From Robiginitalea biformata HTCC2501 (GTDB lineage: Bacteria > Bacteroidota > Bacteroidia > Flavobacteriales > Flavobacteriaceae), in NCBI RefSeq assembly GCF_000024125.1, contig NC_013222.1, positions 1,590,501 through 1,654,500 on the forward strand: 64,000 nt of DNA, read 5' to 3'. Positions 8,189 through 16,532 of the stretch are shown here, in pieces. The position numbers were made by a program, and so were the translations under genes. Within the stretch, counting starts at the first letter, position 1. Every line of letters starts with the position of its first letter. Under the pieces are notes generated by a model. It saw only the letters and a list, made by a program, of their open reading frames with translations. It was not told where the DNA came from and searched no databases.

Positions 8189-8875
8189 TTAGTTGTGTGG
8201 CGGCGGCGCAGACCCGCCAAAATTCATGATCAGGCTCCCCCCGTCCTGGAGAGTGGCCGGCGCTGTGGGCAGCGACAGGAAAGCAGCTTCCGAACGTTCC
8301 ATGCCGTCCTGATCCATCCCGGAACCCTGGCCTTTCACGGGCTGCAGATCCAGGCTCAGATACCCTGCGGTTCCGTCCGGGCGGATATATAGGCCAAATT
8401 GTTCATCGCGTTCCTTGTCGGGTTGGGCCGCGGGGACCAGGAAAACGGTATTCTGCCGGGGATGCACGTGTCCGCCGCTTTCCGGGTTGTTTCCGAAATA
8501 CACGCGAAGGCTCGAAATATCCGTCCCCGCCTTTTGGGCCTCCTGCTCGATATACTGCATATATTGCTTCAGGTTGGCGTAGTCAAAGGCTACATAACGG
8601 GCAACGGCAAATGCAGAATCCACTCCTTCCGCCCGCAGCAGGGAATCCTCGTACTGGCGGATCAGCGGGGCGCGCCGCTTGCTGTAGAGTTCAAAATCGA
8701 TCCGCGCTTCCTCCAATGTAATAATGCCCTCCGGGGCATTTACCATTTCCTGCTGTCCGGGATCATCCCCCGGGGGGGTGCCGGATTGCTCCCCGCAGGA
8801 AACAAAGATGAGGAGCAGGAAAAACGAAAAAATCTGGAAGCGTTGAAAATTCCGGGTAGTCTGGGAAAGCGGCAT
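8189..8875 (-). CDS. Lipoprotein of unknown function
   Basis: 228 residues from the ATG at 8873-8875. A hydrophobic signal (FQIFSFFLLLIFVSC) ends in a lipobox Cys, followed by a Gly/Pro/Asp-rich linker. The body has a helical segment (LEEARIDFELYSKRRAPLIR, then DYANLKQYMQYIEQEA) and a later GGHVHPRQNTVFLVP motif before a flexible C-terminus. The frame extends further upstream, but the chosen start sits directly before the signal peptide. It heads a three-gene operon with two multi-pass membrane proteins. Family not recognised. Confidence 0.75.
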   Translation of the reverse strand: MPLSQTTRNFQRFQIFSFFLLLIFVSCGEQSGTPPGDDPGQQEMVNAPEGIITLEEARIDFELYSKRRAPLIRQYEDSLLRAEGVDSAFAVARYVAFDYANLKQYMQYIEQEAQKAGTDISSLRVYFGNNPESGGHVHPRQNTVFLVPAAQPDKERDEQFGLYIRPDGTAGYLSLDLQPVKGQGSGMDQDGMERSEAAFLSLPTAPATLQDGGSLIMNFGGSAPPPHN

Positions 8876-8974
8876 GGCTAGATGTTTAAATGGTTTGATG
8901 TCTCGACCTAAAATTACTATAAAAACCCCGTTTTTTTGATGCCATCCGTAAAGCCAGCCCTGCCGATTATACAT

Positions 8975-9003
8975 AAAAAAGCCCCGACGATACCGCCGGG
9001 GCT
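8975..9003 (-). terminator. Intrinsic terminator after rho
   Basis: Read on the minus strand: AGCCCCG / CGGGGCT stem (9003-8997 with 8986-8980), about 10-nt loop, then TTTTTT (8980-8975). It lies 20 bp beyond the rho stop codon. Confidence 0.85.
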
Positions 9004-9023
9004 GAATTTTGAGCCTGTTGCCC

Positions 9024-10709
9024 TTATTCGTTCATGGTCATCAGGAATTCCTCGTTGCTCTTGGTTTGCTTGATGCGGTTTTCCATGAATTCCATGGCCT
9101 CGATGGGGTTCATATCGGCCAGGTATTTCCGGAGGATCCACATGCGTTGCGTGGTGGTATCGTCCAGGAGCAGGTCGTCCCGACGGGTGCTAGAAGCCAC
9201 CAGGTCGATGGCCGGGAAAATCCGGCGGTTGGAGATGCGGCGGTCGAGCTGCAGTTCCATGTTGCCGGTACCCTTAAATTCTTCAAAGATGACTTCGTCC
9301 ATTTTGGACCCGGTTTCCGTCAGGGCCGTGGCGATGATGGATAGGGAGCCCCCGTTTTCGATGTTCCGGGCTGCCCCGAAAAAACGCTTGGGCTTGTGGA
9401 GCGCATTGGCATCCACACCCCCGCTGAGTACTTTCCCTGAAGCGGGTTGCACCGTATTGTAAGCCCGCGCCAGGCGGGTAATACTGTCGAGCAGGATCAC
9501 CACGTCGTGGCCGCATTCCACCAGGCGTTTGGCTTTATCGATCACGATGTTCGCCACGCGAACGTGCTCGGTGGCTTCCTTGTCAAAAGTGGACGCCACC
9601 ACTTCTCCGCGGACGTTGCGCTGCATGTCGGTAACCTCTTCCGGGCGTTCATCGATCAGCAGGATGATCTGGTAAACCTCCGGGTGGTTGGCGGCAATCG
9701 CGTTGGCGATGTCCTTGAGGAGCATCGTCTTACCGGTTTTGGGCTGGGCGACGATCATCCCCCGCTGGCCTTTTCCGATCGGGCAGAACAGGTCGATGAT
9801 CCGCGTGGAAATATTGCTCTGGCGATCTGCCAGGTTGAATTTTTCTTTCGGGAACAAGGGGGTCAGGTGTTCAAAGGAAACCCGGTCCCGGACAACCTGG
9901 GGGTCCAGGCCGTTGATTTTATTCACCTTGATCAGGGGAAAATATTTCTCGCCTTCCTTGGGAGGGCGTACGTTCCCCAGGACTGTATCCCCGGTTTTCA
10001 GGCCAAACAGCCGGATCTGGGACTGGGACACATAGATGTCGTCCGGTGACGAGAGGTAGTTGTAATCGGATGAGCGCAGGAAACCGTAGCCGTCGGACAT
10101 GATATCCAGGACGCCTTCGCTTTCGATGATGCTGTCGAATTCGTATTCGGGCTGCTTGTACTTGTTTTTCTGGCTATTGTCGTAATTGCCATTGTTGCGC
10201 TTGTCGCCGCCGGAATTATCCTTTTTACGGGACTCGCGCTTGGGGCGGTCCTTGTTGTCGGAGGAGGCGTCGCCCTTTGACTTGCTGCGATTGTCGCGCC
10301 GGCGATCGTCTTTGTTATCGCCCCGCCGACTCCGTGAGTCCTTGCGGTTGTCTTTGTTGTCGTTGTTGTCGCTGCTGTCGCCGGTTTCTTTCTGAGCCTC
10401 GGACTCCTGCCCGTTGCTTTTGTGGCGGGACGATCCGCTGTCTTTTTTGGGGGAGCGACCGCGCTGGTTCTGGCGGGGTTTGCCGGAATCCCTGGAGGCG
10501 TCATCGGCGCCTTGGGTATCTTTGTTGTCTTCGGCAGTTGCTTCCTGGGCGTGCTCGCGGACGGCTGCAGGATTGGAAGCCTGGAGGTCCAGGATCTGGT
10601 AGACCAGATCGAGTTTTTTGAGGCTGCGGTATTTGGGGACATTCAGGTTTTTAGCTATGTCCTGAAGCTCTGGAAGCTTCTTAGCCTTCAATTCGGAGAT
10701 TTCAAACAT
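9024..10709 (-). CDS. rho: Transcription termination factor Rho with disordered insert
   Basis: 561 residues versus roughly 420 for E. coli Rho. Residues 1-45 form the Rho N-terminal helical domain. About 50-190 is a charged Asp/Lys/Arg/Asn/Ser-rich low-complexity insert. About 195-275 is the cold-shock-like RNA-binding domain ([20 protein letters not shown]). The ATPase core has [14 protein letters not shown] (Walker A, about 315-328), [16 protein letters not shown] (Walker B) and the R-loop [15 protein letters not shown]. It acts as a hexameric RNA helicase that ends transcription. Long inserts at this place are known from Bacteroidota Rho proteins. Followed by its own terminator; divergent from a DUF4293 gene. 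Confidence 0.97.
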   Translation of the reverse strand: MFEISELKAKKLPELQDIAKNLNVPKYRSLKKLDLVYQILDLQASNPAAVREHAQEATAEDNKDTQGADDASRDSGKPRQNQRGRSPKKDSGSSRHKSNGQESEAQKETGDSSDNNDNKDNRKDSRSRRGDNKDDRRRDNRSKSKGDASSDNKDRPKRESRKKDNSGGDKRNNGNYDNSQKNKYKQPEYEFDSIIESEGVLDIMSDGYGFLRSSDYNYLSSPDDIYVSQSQIRLFGLKTGDTVLGNVRPPKEGEKYFPLIKVNKINGLDPQVVRDRVSFEHLTPLFPKEKFNLADRQSNISTRIIDLFCPIGKGQRGMIVAQPKTGKTMLLKDIANAIAANHPEVYQIILLIDERPEEVTDMQRNVRGEVVASTFDKEATEHVRVANIVIDKAKRLVECGHDVVILLDSITRLARAYNTVQPASGKVLSGGVDANALHKPKRFFGAARNIENGGSLSIIATALTETGSKMDEVIFEEFKGTGNMELQLDRRISNRRIFPAIDLVASSTRRDDLLLDDTTTQRMWILRKYLADMNPIEAMEFMENRIKQTKSNEEFLMTMNE

Positions 10710-11027
10710 GTAAGAAATAAAATAGGTTATACGATGGATCCAGTACTGTTATAAGTAAGTAGGATTGAAGAAGTGTTATTCGGATATTGCCTGGGCCAGA
10801 ATGCCCGCTTGGTAGGTGCTATAACTAATAACTTTGCAATATTACGAAATATTTTTCAATAATTCAGCAATTTACCGCTGGAAATAGCAGCTCTGCCATA
10901 AGCTTTGGGCTGGGGTTGAAGCGGTTAGCAGAACGGCAGCGTTGTTGCGGAAGATTTGAACCGGATATTGCATCCATTTCGCAGGATTCTGTTTATTTTT
11001 GCTGTCCGTTACGCTTAGTTCATAGAT
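10710..11027. other. Intergenic region between rho and the DUF4293 gene
   Basis: 318 bp, locally A/T-rich, holding the divergent promoters. Two plus-strand -7-like boxes are visible (TAACTTTG at 10829-10836 and TATTTTTG at 10994-11001). No ORF with a credible start and no RNA family that I recognise. It probably also contains the rho 5' leader (10710 to about 10800). Confidence 0.6.
10994..11001 (+). promoter_or_regulatory. Putative -7 element for the DUF4293 gene
   Basis: TATTTTTG matches TAnnTTTG, 27 bp before the start codon. No well-spaced TTG -33 box; the nearest is at 10968-10970. Confidence 0.4.
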
Positions 11028-11438
11028 ATGATACAACGCATCCAGACGGTTTATTTGCTGCTGGTGGCACTGGCCACCGGGGTTCTGCCGTTCTGGGTGA
11101 ATCTTTGGACACAGAGCGACGGCACCGCGGTCTACGCACAGGGCGAATTGTGGATCTCCCTTGCGTTTTACGCATCGGCCCTGTTGGCGGTTGTTTCCAT
11201 GCTGCGGTTTAAAAACAGAAAATCACAGTTCGTATTGAATCGTTTCAATATGCTGCTGAACCTTTTTTTACTAGGATTCTTCGTAATCCGGGCACTAAAT
11301 CTATCCGGAGAAACCCAGGTTTCAGAGAAGGGTATTGGGATGCTCATCCCCGTTTTTTCTATCGTTTTTTTAGTCCTGGCCAACAGGGCAATCAAGCGGG
11401 ATGAGGACCTCGTAAAATCTGTGGACCGGTTGCGGTAG
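11028..11438 (+). CDS. DUF4293 family membrane protein
   Basis: 136 residues starting MIQRIQTVYLLLVALATGVL, the conserved opening of the Bacteroidota-restricted DUF4293 family. Four hydrophobic segments (about 5-25, 45-65, 75-95, 105-122) and a short charged tail. This family is often next to rho, as here, where it is divergent. Function unknown; no catalytic residues stand out. A hairpin terminator follows at 11470-11491. Confidence 0.85.
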   Translation: MIQRIQTVYLLLVALATGVLPFWVNLWTQSDGTAVYAQGELWISLAFYASALLAVVSMLRFKNRKSQFVLNRFNMLLNLFLLGFFVIRALNLSGETQVSEKGIGMLIPVFSIVFLVLANRAIKRDEDLVKSVDRLR

Positions 11439-11443
11439 ACCTT

Positions 11444-11884
11444 TTATCTTAGTAGTATTAGTGCGATGGACCCCGGCAGCAATGCCGGGGTTCTTGCATT
11501 TTGGTGCCTGGCAGCGTATGGGTCATGTGCAGGCATCCCGCTACTCCGGAGATGGGATTTCCAACCTGTAGACCGAGGATTATGGCTGGAATATTCGGCG
11601 CCCCAGGAGGCCTGCTTAAGGATCACCGTGTCCCCATGGAGGAACCAGAACCCGCGGCTTCGGTGTACCCCATGTGCCAGTTCTATGTATGAGCTGCGTT
11701 CGTAAGTGGAATCGGCGGATATCCGGATCCGGTGCAACTGCATGCCAATTTTTGAAGTGTACGTACCCGGGACAGGTTGCGCAATGAGGTCTGCCGCGAT
11801 CAAAAATAAAAGCATTAAGAGTACAAATGGCTTGCCCAAGCATGGTGGATTTACCTGAAAGATAGGACAATAGTCCGAAGGCAA
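11444..11884 (-). CDS. Possible small secreted protein, perhaps with degraded C-terminus
   Basis: The minus-strand frame encodes up to 146 residues. From Met at 11815 it has a plausible signal peptide (MLLFLIAADLIAQ), then a mature part with IRISADSTYERSSY and GFWFLHGDTVIL. This strand pattern, with a DSTY and a GDTVIL element, resembles small lipocalin-like secreted proteins of Bacteroidota. After about residue 95 the composition changes (SSHNPRSTGWKSHLRSS), and the frame runs straight through the hairpin at 11470-11491 to stop 6 bp from the DUF4293 stop. The true C-terminus may have been lost by a frameshift. The start is uncertain. Treat as a real but possibly decaying gene. Confidence 0.42.
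   Translation of the reverse strand: MPSDYCPIFQVNPPCLGKPFVLLMLLFLIAADLIAQPVPGTYTSKIGMQLHRIRISADSTYERSSYIELAHGVHRSRGFWFLHGDTVILKQASWGAEYSSHNPRSTGWKSHLRSSGMPAHDPYAARHQNARTPALLPGSIALILLR
11470..11491 (+). terminator. Hairpin terminator after the DUF4293 gene
   Basis: 8-bp stem ACCCCGGC (11470-11477) / GCCGGGGT (11484-11491), loop AGCAAT, followed by a short T-rich stretch (TCTTG). A weak T-tract lowers certainty. It may serve both strands. Confidence 0.6.
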
Positions 11885-12034
11885 ATAATTCTTGCGCCCC
11901 CTGATAAATATCAGCTTGCAATCCTTCCGTTGGCTGTAGATTTGAGCATAAGGAACCCTTGCAGAGGTTGGTGTGAAAAAAGTAATTGAGTATAACTATA
12001 GTTTTTAGTAAATTGAACCAATAAAACGTATACA

Positions 12035-12361
12035 ATGGGAAAATTTGAAGTCAAAACAGACAAAGCGGGGAAATACCGCTTTAACCTGAAATCCGGAAAC
12101 GGGCAGGTGATCTTGAGCAGCCAGGGATACAGTTCCAAGGAAGCTTGCGAGAACGGCATCGAGTCGGTCAAAAAGAATTCGCAGAACGATGCCATGTTCG
12201 AGCGGGACCAATCCAGCAGCGGAAAACCTTTTTTCAATCTGAAAGCCGCCAACGGCCAGGTGATTGGGTCCAGCCAGATGTATTCCAGCGCCAGCGCCAT
12301 GGAAAACGGGATTCAATCCGTCAAGAAAAATGCACCGGGAGCAGACGTCGTTGAGGCATAA
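12035..12361 (+). CDS. YegP family protein with two DUF1508 repeats
   Basis: 108 residues made of two tandem repeats of about 50. Each has a KFEVKTDKAGKYRFNLKSGNG or KPFFNLKAANG-type strand pair, a QVIxSSQ(G/M)YSS segment and a helix ending ENGI(E/Q)SVKKN. This is the double DUF1508 arrangement of E. coli YegP. Predicted cytoplasmic, role unknown. It stands alone, preceded by an A/T-rich region and followed by a hairpin terminator, so it is a monocistronic gene. Confidence 0.92.
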   Translation: MGKFEVKTDKAGKYRFNLKSGNGQVILSSQGYSSKEACENGIESVKKNSQNDAMFERDQSSSGKPFFNLKAANGQVIGSSQMYSSASAMENGIQSVKKNAPGADVVEA

Positions 12362-12413
12362 TCCGTGACAGGCCAACGGGATGGGAGGCAAAACCCGTCC
12401 CTGACAAATGGAT

Positions 12414-12440
12414 AAAGGAAGCAATTTTGCTTCCTTTCTT
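12414..12440 (+). terminator. Intrinsic terminator after the YegP-like gene
   Basis: AAAGGAAGC (12414-12422), 6-nt loop AATTTT, GCTTCCTTT (12429-12437), then CTT and more Ts. A 9-bp perfect stem. Confidence 0.78.
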
Positions 12441-12543
12441 TATTGGTAACCGCTTGATTGCCCTGCCGGCAATGTTTGTCGATACCGCAGGACCCCAACC
12501 CAGAATAGCAGACCCGGTACTCCGCCGATGCGCTGCAAATTCC

Positions 12544-12551
12544 TATTTTTG
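12544..12551 (+). promoter_or_regulatory. Putative -7 element for the phosphodiesterase gene
   Basis: TATTTTTG, a perfect TAnnTTTG box, 32 bp before the start codon at 12584. Confidence 0.45.
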
Positions 12552-12583
12552 CACTCCAAATTTTCCAAACCGATTCTGCACGC

Positions 12584-13081
12584 ATGACCCGCATCCTGTT
12601 GCTTTCCGATACGCATAACCACATCGACGACCGCATTTGTGCATACGCCCGGGAAGCGGATGAGATCTGGCATGCCGGGGACATCGGTTCGCTGCGGATT
12701 ACAGATACCCTCCGGGCAATCAGGCCCGTCCGGGCGGTGTACGGGAATATCGACGGCAAGGAGGTACGGGGGGAATTCCCGCTGGACGCTCGTTTTATGT
12801 GCGAGGAGGTCCCGGTCTGGATCACCCATATAGGTGGGTACCCGAAGCGGTACGAGCCGCGCGTCAGGGAGGAAATCAGGCGGGACCCGCCCAAACTCTT
12901 TATCAGCGGCCATTCGCACATCCTCAAGGTGCAGTTCGACAAGGACCTGGACCTTTTGCATATGAACCCGGGGGCCTGCGGCAAGGCGGGGTTCCACCAG
13001 GTGCGGACGATGCTGCGCTTTGCCATCGACGGGACCGATATCCGGGATCTGGAGGTGATTGAGCTCGGGAAGCGGGGGTAG
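12584..13081 (+). CDS. YfcE/MJ0936-type metallophosphoesterase
   Basis: 165 residues with the calcineurin-like metal-binding motifs in order: LLLSDTHNH (Asp9, His11), WHAGDIGS, VYGNIDGK, THIGGYPKR and LFISGHSHIL. This is the short single-domain phosphodiesterase/phosphatase type related to YfcE and MJ0936. It is a cytoplasmic two-metal hydrolase; the substrate cannot be inferred. Own promoter candidate upstream; truA follows after about 110 bp. Confidence 0.92.
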   Translation: MTRILLLSDTHNHIDDRICAYAREADEIWHAGDIGSLRITDTLRAIRPVRAVYGNIDGKEVRGEFPLDARFMCEEVPVWITHIGGYPKRYEPRVREEIRRDPPKLFISGHSHILKVQFDKDLDLLHMNPGACGKAGFHQVRTMLRFAIDGTDIRDLEVIELGKRG

Positions 13082-13164
13082 GGGGTGTCCCACCCCGCCC
13101 CATTTACAAGATAACCTCTCAGGCTGCAAAGGCCCGGCAGGCCCCGATCCATTTCGGAACTTCC

Positions 13165-13172
13165 TATCTTTG
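13165..13172 (+). promoter_or_regulatory. Putative -7 element for truA
   Basis: TATCTTTG matches TAnnTTTG. Transcription would begin about 13179, downstream of the first in-frame ATG (13175), which supports using the ATG at 13193 as the truA start. Confidence 0.45.
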
Positions 13173-13192
13173 ATTTGAAATTGATTCAACGC

Positions 13193-13954
13193 ATGCGATT
13201 TTTCCTGGAAATTTCCTACCTCGGTACTGCCTATCACGGATGGCAAAAGCAGCCCAATGCCCTCGCCATACAGGAAATCCTCGAGGACCGTATGGGAAAA
13301 CTGCTGGGGAACGGCCCCATCGACCTGGTCGGAGCCGGGAGAACGGATGCCGGGGTGCATGCGCGCCAATTGTTCGCCCATTTTGACCGGGATGCTGCGC
13401 TGCCGTCCGGCTTTGTCCACCGCCTGAATGCCTTCCTCCCTGCCGACATCGCGGTGAAAGGAGTCTACGAGGTGGCGCCCAATGCCCATGCCCGTTTCGA
13501 CGCCACCGGCCGGACCTACGAATACCACCTGGTGCGGGAAAAGGATCCGTTCCGGGAGGGTCTCGCCTATCAGTTTCAGGGGGAGCTGGATTTTGGGGCC
13601 ATGAATCGTGCGGCCGCTTCCATGCTCGGGTACGGGAACTTTAAAGCGTTTTCCCGTTCCAAAAGCGATGTTAAGACCTACAATTGCGACCTGAGGGAAG
13701 CCCGTTGGGAGGAAGGCGACGGCGTCTGGGTATTTACCATTTCAGCAGACCGTTTCCTCCGGAACATGGTGCGGGCGGTTGTGGGGACGCTGCTGGAAGT
13801 AGGGAAGGGCCGCCTGGATGCAGAGGGTGTTAAGACAATTATAAAAAGCCAGGATCGATCCGAGGCGGGGGTTTCCGTACCTGCAAAAGGCCTATATTTG
13901 ACGCGTATTACGTATCCCGATACTCTTTTTCTCCATGGCCAAAGAAACCGGTAA
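13193..13954 (+). CDS. truA: tRNA pseudouridine(38-40) synthase TruA
   Basis: 253 residues from the ATG at 13193, which begins MRFFLEISYLGTAYHGWQ, the typical TruA start. An in-frame ATG at 13175 would add six residues, but the -7 box argues against it. The catalytic Asp52 lies in GAGRTDAGVHARQ. Later conserved parts are RTYEYHLV, FKAFSRSKSD and FLRNMVRAVVGTLLEVG. It converts uridines 38-40 of the tRNA anticodon stem-loop to pseudouridine. The 3' end overlaps the ABC transporter start by 20 bp, suggesting translational coupling. Confidence 0.96.
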   Translation: MRFFLEISYLGTAYHGWQKQPNALAIQEILEDRMGKLLGNGPIDLVGAGRTDAGVHARQLFAHFDRDAALPSGFVHRLNAFLPADIAVKGVYEVAPNAHARFDATGRTYEYHLVREKDPFREGLAYQFQGELDFGAMNRAAASMLGYGNFKAFSRSKSDVKTYNCDLREARWEEGDGVWVFTISADRFLRNMVRAVVGTLLEVGKGRLDAEGVKTIIKSQDRSEAGVSVPAKGLYLTRITYPDTLFLHGQRNR

Positions 13955-15704
13955 AGCTTTCGATCTGACGCTCTTCAGGCGCGTGATGGCTTTTACCCGT
14001 CCCTACAGGGCCACCTTTCTCGGAACCGCATTTGCCGCCATCCTGCTTACCGCTTTTGCCGTGGTGACCCCCATGCTGCTCCGGGAGATCATCGACAACG
14101 CGATTAAAGTCCAGGACCAGCCCTATCTGCTCAACCTGTGCCTGGCAATGCTCGGCGTGCTTATCGGGCAGGTGGTCTGCCAGTTGCTCTTTACTTATTA
14201 CGCCAACTGGTTGGGGGAGTCCGTCATCCGGGATATGCGGGTGAAATTGTTCAGGCGGATGCTGGGCTTTCGGATGGAATACTACAACAAGTCGTCCATC
14301 GGGGTATTGGTTACCCGCGCGGTGGCCGATATGCAGCGGATTGGCGAAATCTTTTCCCAGGGTTTCTTTATGATTGTGGCAGACCTGTTGAAGATGCTGG
14401 CAGCCTCGGCGGTGATGCTCATCTGGAACTGGCGCCTGGCTTTGATCGTCTTTGCCATCCTGCCGATTATCCTGTACGCTACCCGGGTATTCCAGAAGAA
14501 AATGAAATCCGCTTTTGCGGAAGTGCGGGCTCAGGTGTCCCGCCTGAATTCCTTTGTACAGGAACGCCTGACCGGAATGAAAATCGTGCAGCTGTTCAAC
14601 CGCGAGGCAACTGAAAGCCGGAAGTTCCGGGATATCAACAAAAAACATCAGGACGCCTGGCTGAAAACCGTCTGGTACAACTCTTTTTTCTTCCCCATTG
14701 CAGAAATCGTCACTTCCATCGCTATCGGGTTGGTAGCCTGGTACGGAGGCTTGCAGAATATTTCAAATATCCAGACCGAAAACATGGGGATCATTTTCGG
14801 TTTTATCCTGCTGATTGAAATGCTCTTCAGGCCGCTGCGGCAGATAGCGGACAAGTTCAATACGCTGCAGATGGGCATGGTGGCTGCCGGAAGGGTTTTC
14901 GGTATTTTGGATACGGAGAGCCGGATAGAAGACGCCGGAACGCTTAACCTGGACCACGTGGAGGGCGCCATTGAATTTAAGGACGTGCATTTCAGCTATG
15001 TGCCGGACGAAGAAGTACTCCACGGGATTTCCTTTTCCGTGCAACCCGGGGAGAAGGTGGCCATCGTAGGTGCCACGGGCGCGGGAAAATCCACCATCAT
15101 CAACCTGCTCAACCGCTTTTACGACATCCAGTCCGGGGAAATCCGGATTGACGGTACGAACATCCGGGAGTACCAGCTGGCCTCGCTTCGGGGGAACATC
15201 GCCGTGGTCCTCCAGGATGTCTTCCTGTTTGCCGATACCATCGGCAACAACATCACGCTCCAGGACCCGGAGATCCCGCAGGAGGATATCGAATCGGCTG
15301 CCCGGGCCATCGGCGTCCACGAGTTTATCAGCAGCCTGCCCGGGGGATATAGCTACAATGTGAAGGAGCGCGGCAGCATGCTCTCCAGCGGGCAGCGCCA
15401 ACTCATCGCCTTCCTGCGCGCCTATATGCGGAACCCGGGCATCCTGGTCCTGGACGAGGCGACCTCCTCGGTGGATACCTACACGGAGCAACTCATCCAG
15501 AAGGCCACGGAAAAAGTCACGGAGGGGCGCACCTCCATCATCATTGCCCACCGCCTGGCGACGGTGAAGAAAGTGGATAAAATTTTAGTGATGGATGCCG
15601 GACACATCGTGGAAACGGGGACCCACAAAGAGCTCCTCAAAAAGAAGGGTTACTACAGCAAACTCTACGAGGCCCAGTTTATGGCCGAGGAGGAACTCGC
15701 CTGA
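13935..15704 (+). CDS. MsbA-like ABC exporter, fused permease and ATPase
   Basis: 589 residues. Residues about 15-320 form an ABC type-1 exporter membrane domain with six spans. The nucleotide-binding domain has Walker A GATGAGKSTIINLL (about 379), the signature MLSSGQRQL (about 480), Walker B ILVLDEATSSVD (about 498) and the switch AHRLAT. The half-transporter would work as a homodimer in the inner membrane; lipid or drug export is likely. The start overlaps truA. A small palindrome (GTTCCCGGGAAC, 15713-15724) follows the stop, of unknown meaning. Confidence 0.95.
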   Translation: MAKETGKAFDLTLFRRVMAFTRPYRATFLGTAFAAILLTAFAVVTPMLLREIIDNAIKVQDQPYLLNLCLAMLGVLIGQVVCQLLFTYYANWLGESVIRDMRVKLFRRMLGFRMEYYNKSSIGVLVTRAVADMQRIGEIFSQGFFMIVADLLKMLAASAVMLIWNWRLALIVFAILPIILYATRVFQKKMKSAFAEVRAQVSRLNSFVQERLTGMKIVQLFNREATESRKFRDINKKHQDAWLKTVWYNSFFFPIAEIVTSIAIGLVAWYGGLQNISNIQTENMGIIFGFILLIEMLFRPLRQIADKFNTLQMGMVAAGRVFGILDTESRIEDAGTLNLDHVEGAIEFKDVHFSYVPDEEVLHGISFSVQPGEKVAIVGATGAGKSTIINLLNRFYDIQSGEIRIDGTNIREYQLASLRGNIAVVLQDVFLFADTIGNNITLQDPEIPQEDIESAARAIGVHEFISSLPGGYSYNVKERGSMLSSGQRQLIAFLRAYMRNPGILVLDEATSSVDTYTEQLIQKATEKVTEGRTSIIIAHRLATVKKVDKILVMDAGHIVETGTHKELLKKKGYYSKLYEAQFMAEEELA

Positions 15705-15738
15705 GGCGGGTCGTTCCCGGGAACAACCGGCAATCCGA

Positions 15739-16521
15739 TTATTTATCGATTGGCCTGAAATCCTCCAGGCTCACTTCCCCCGTAAGGAAGAACACCATGT
15801 TCAGCCCGAGTGACAGGGCCAGGTATCCCAGGAAAAACAGCAGCAGGAAAATAATGGACCGGCCCAGGCCGGAGGCCAGGGAATAGGTGCCCAGCCGCAG
15901 GAACGCCCAGAGCGAATACCCGAACATAAAGAGCATCATTATAAGGGAATACTGTATATAATGTTCGGGTAGGAATAGCATAATCAGAAGCGATGGTAAA
16001 AAGGTCAGGATGGAGATATGGGCCAGCGCATAGGACGATGCTACCATGTATTCGGGCAGGTTGTAGTCCTGCCTGTTCAGGGTGAGGTAGCCGGAACATC
16101 CGATAATCGGTATATAGAGCAGGAAGACGAAGCTGCTGTATTCCATGACGGCATCCATAATTTTCACGGAGGCGGCGTTGGTCATCCCGGTCCCGAAAAT
16201 GTCAAAATTGATCCTGTCCATGGCAAACTTGCGCATCGCATAAAACATAGCCCCGGAAATAAAGATCGCCAGCCCCAGGTAGTTGAGCGGGTTCATGTAC
16301 TTGCGCCGGATTCCGGCAACGTAGGCGTGGATGACGTGTTCCGGGCGGACGGTCAGGTCCCGGATGGTCCGAAAAATCGTGTTGTCGATGTTGAAGACGC
16401 GTTCGTAGACGTCAGCGGCCAGGTTCCGGAACGTGAGCCTTTTCTGGACAACGCGCGCCCCGCAGGTGGGGCAATAGGCAAAATCGGTCCGCAGGTTGCT
16501 ATCGCAATTTTTACAGTTCAT
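15739..16521 (-). CDS. DUF3667 family membrane protein with N-terminal zinc ribbon
   Basis: 260 residues. Cys3, Cys6, Cys17 and Cys20 form a CxxC...CxxC zinc ribbon (MNCKNCDSN, then YCPTCGA). After a linker with the segment RDLTVRPEHVIHAYVAGIR come about five membrane spans (80-245). This matches the Bacteroidota DUF3667 family, function unknown. It lies 11 bp after cdaA on the same strand, so it is probably the last gene of a folP-cdaA-DUF3667 operon. Confidence 0.85.
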   Translation of the reverse strand: MNCKNCDSNLRTDFAYCPTCGARVVQKRLTFRNLAADVYERVFNIDNTIFRTIRDLTVRPEHVIHAYVAGIRRKYMNPLNYLGLAIFISGAMFYAMRKFAMDRINFDIFGTGMTNAASVKIMDAVMEYSSFVFLLYIPIIGCSGYLTLNRQDYNLPEYMVASSYALAHISILTFLPSLLIMLFLPEHYIQYSLIMMLFMFGYSLWAFLRLGTYSLASGLGRSIIFLLLFFLGYLALSLGLNMVFFLTGEVSLEDFRPIDK

Positions 16522-16532
16522 TTCGCGCGATG

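Noticed and set aside
13082..13096. GGGGTG/CACCCC hairpin after the phosphodiesterase gene
   Set aside because: Only a 6-bp stem in a G/C-rich stretch and no T-tract, so not called a terminator.
12440..13528. 362-codon minus-strand ORF across the phosphodiesterase and truA
   Set aside because: Spans two real genes and an intergenic region; no family similarity visible.
15713..15724. Palindrome GTTCCCGGGAAC after the ABC exporter gene considered as a terminator
   Set aside because: Short, no loop and no T-run on either strand; left as an unexplained short palindrome.
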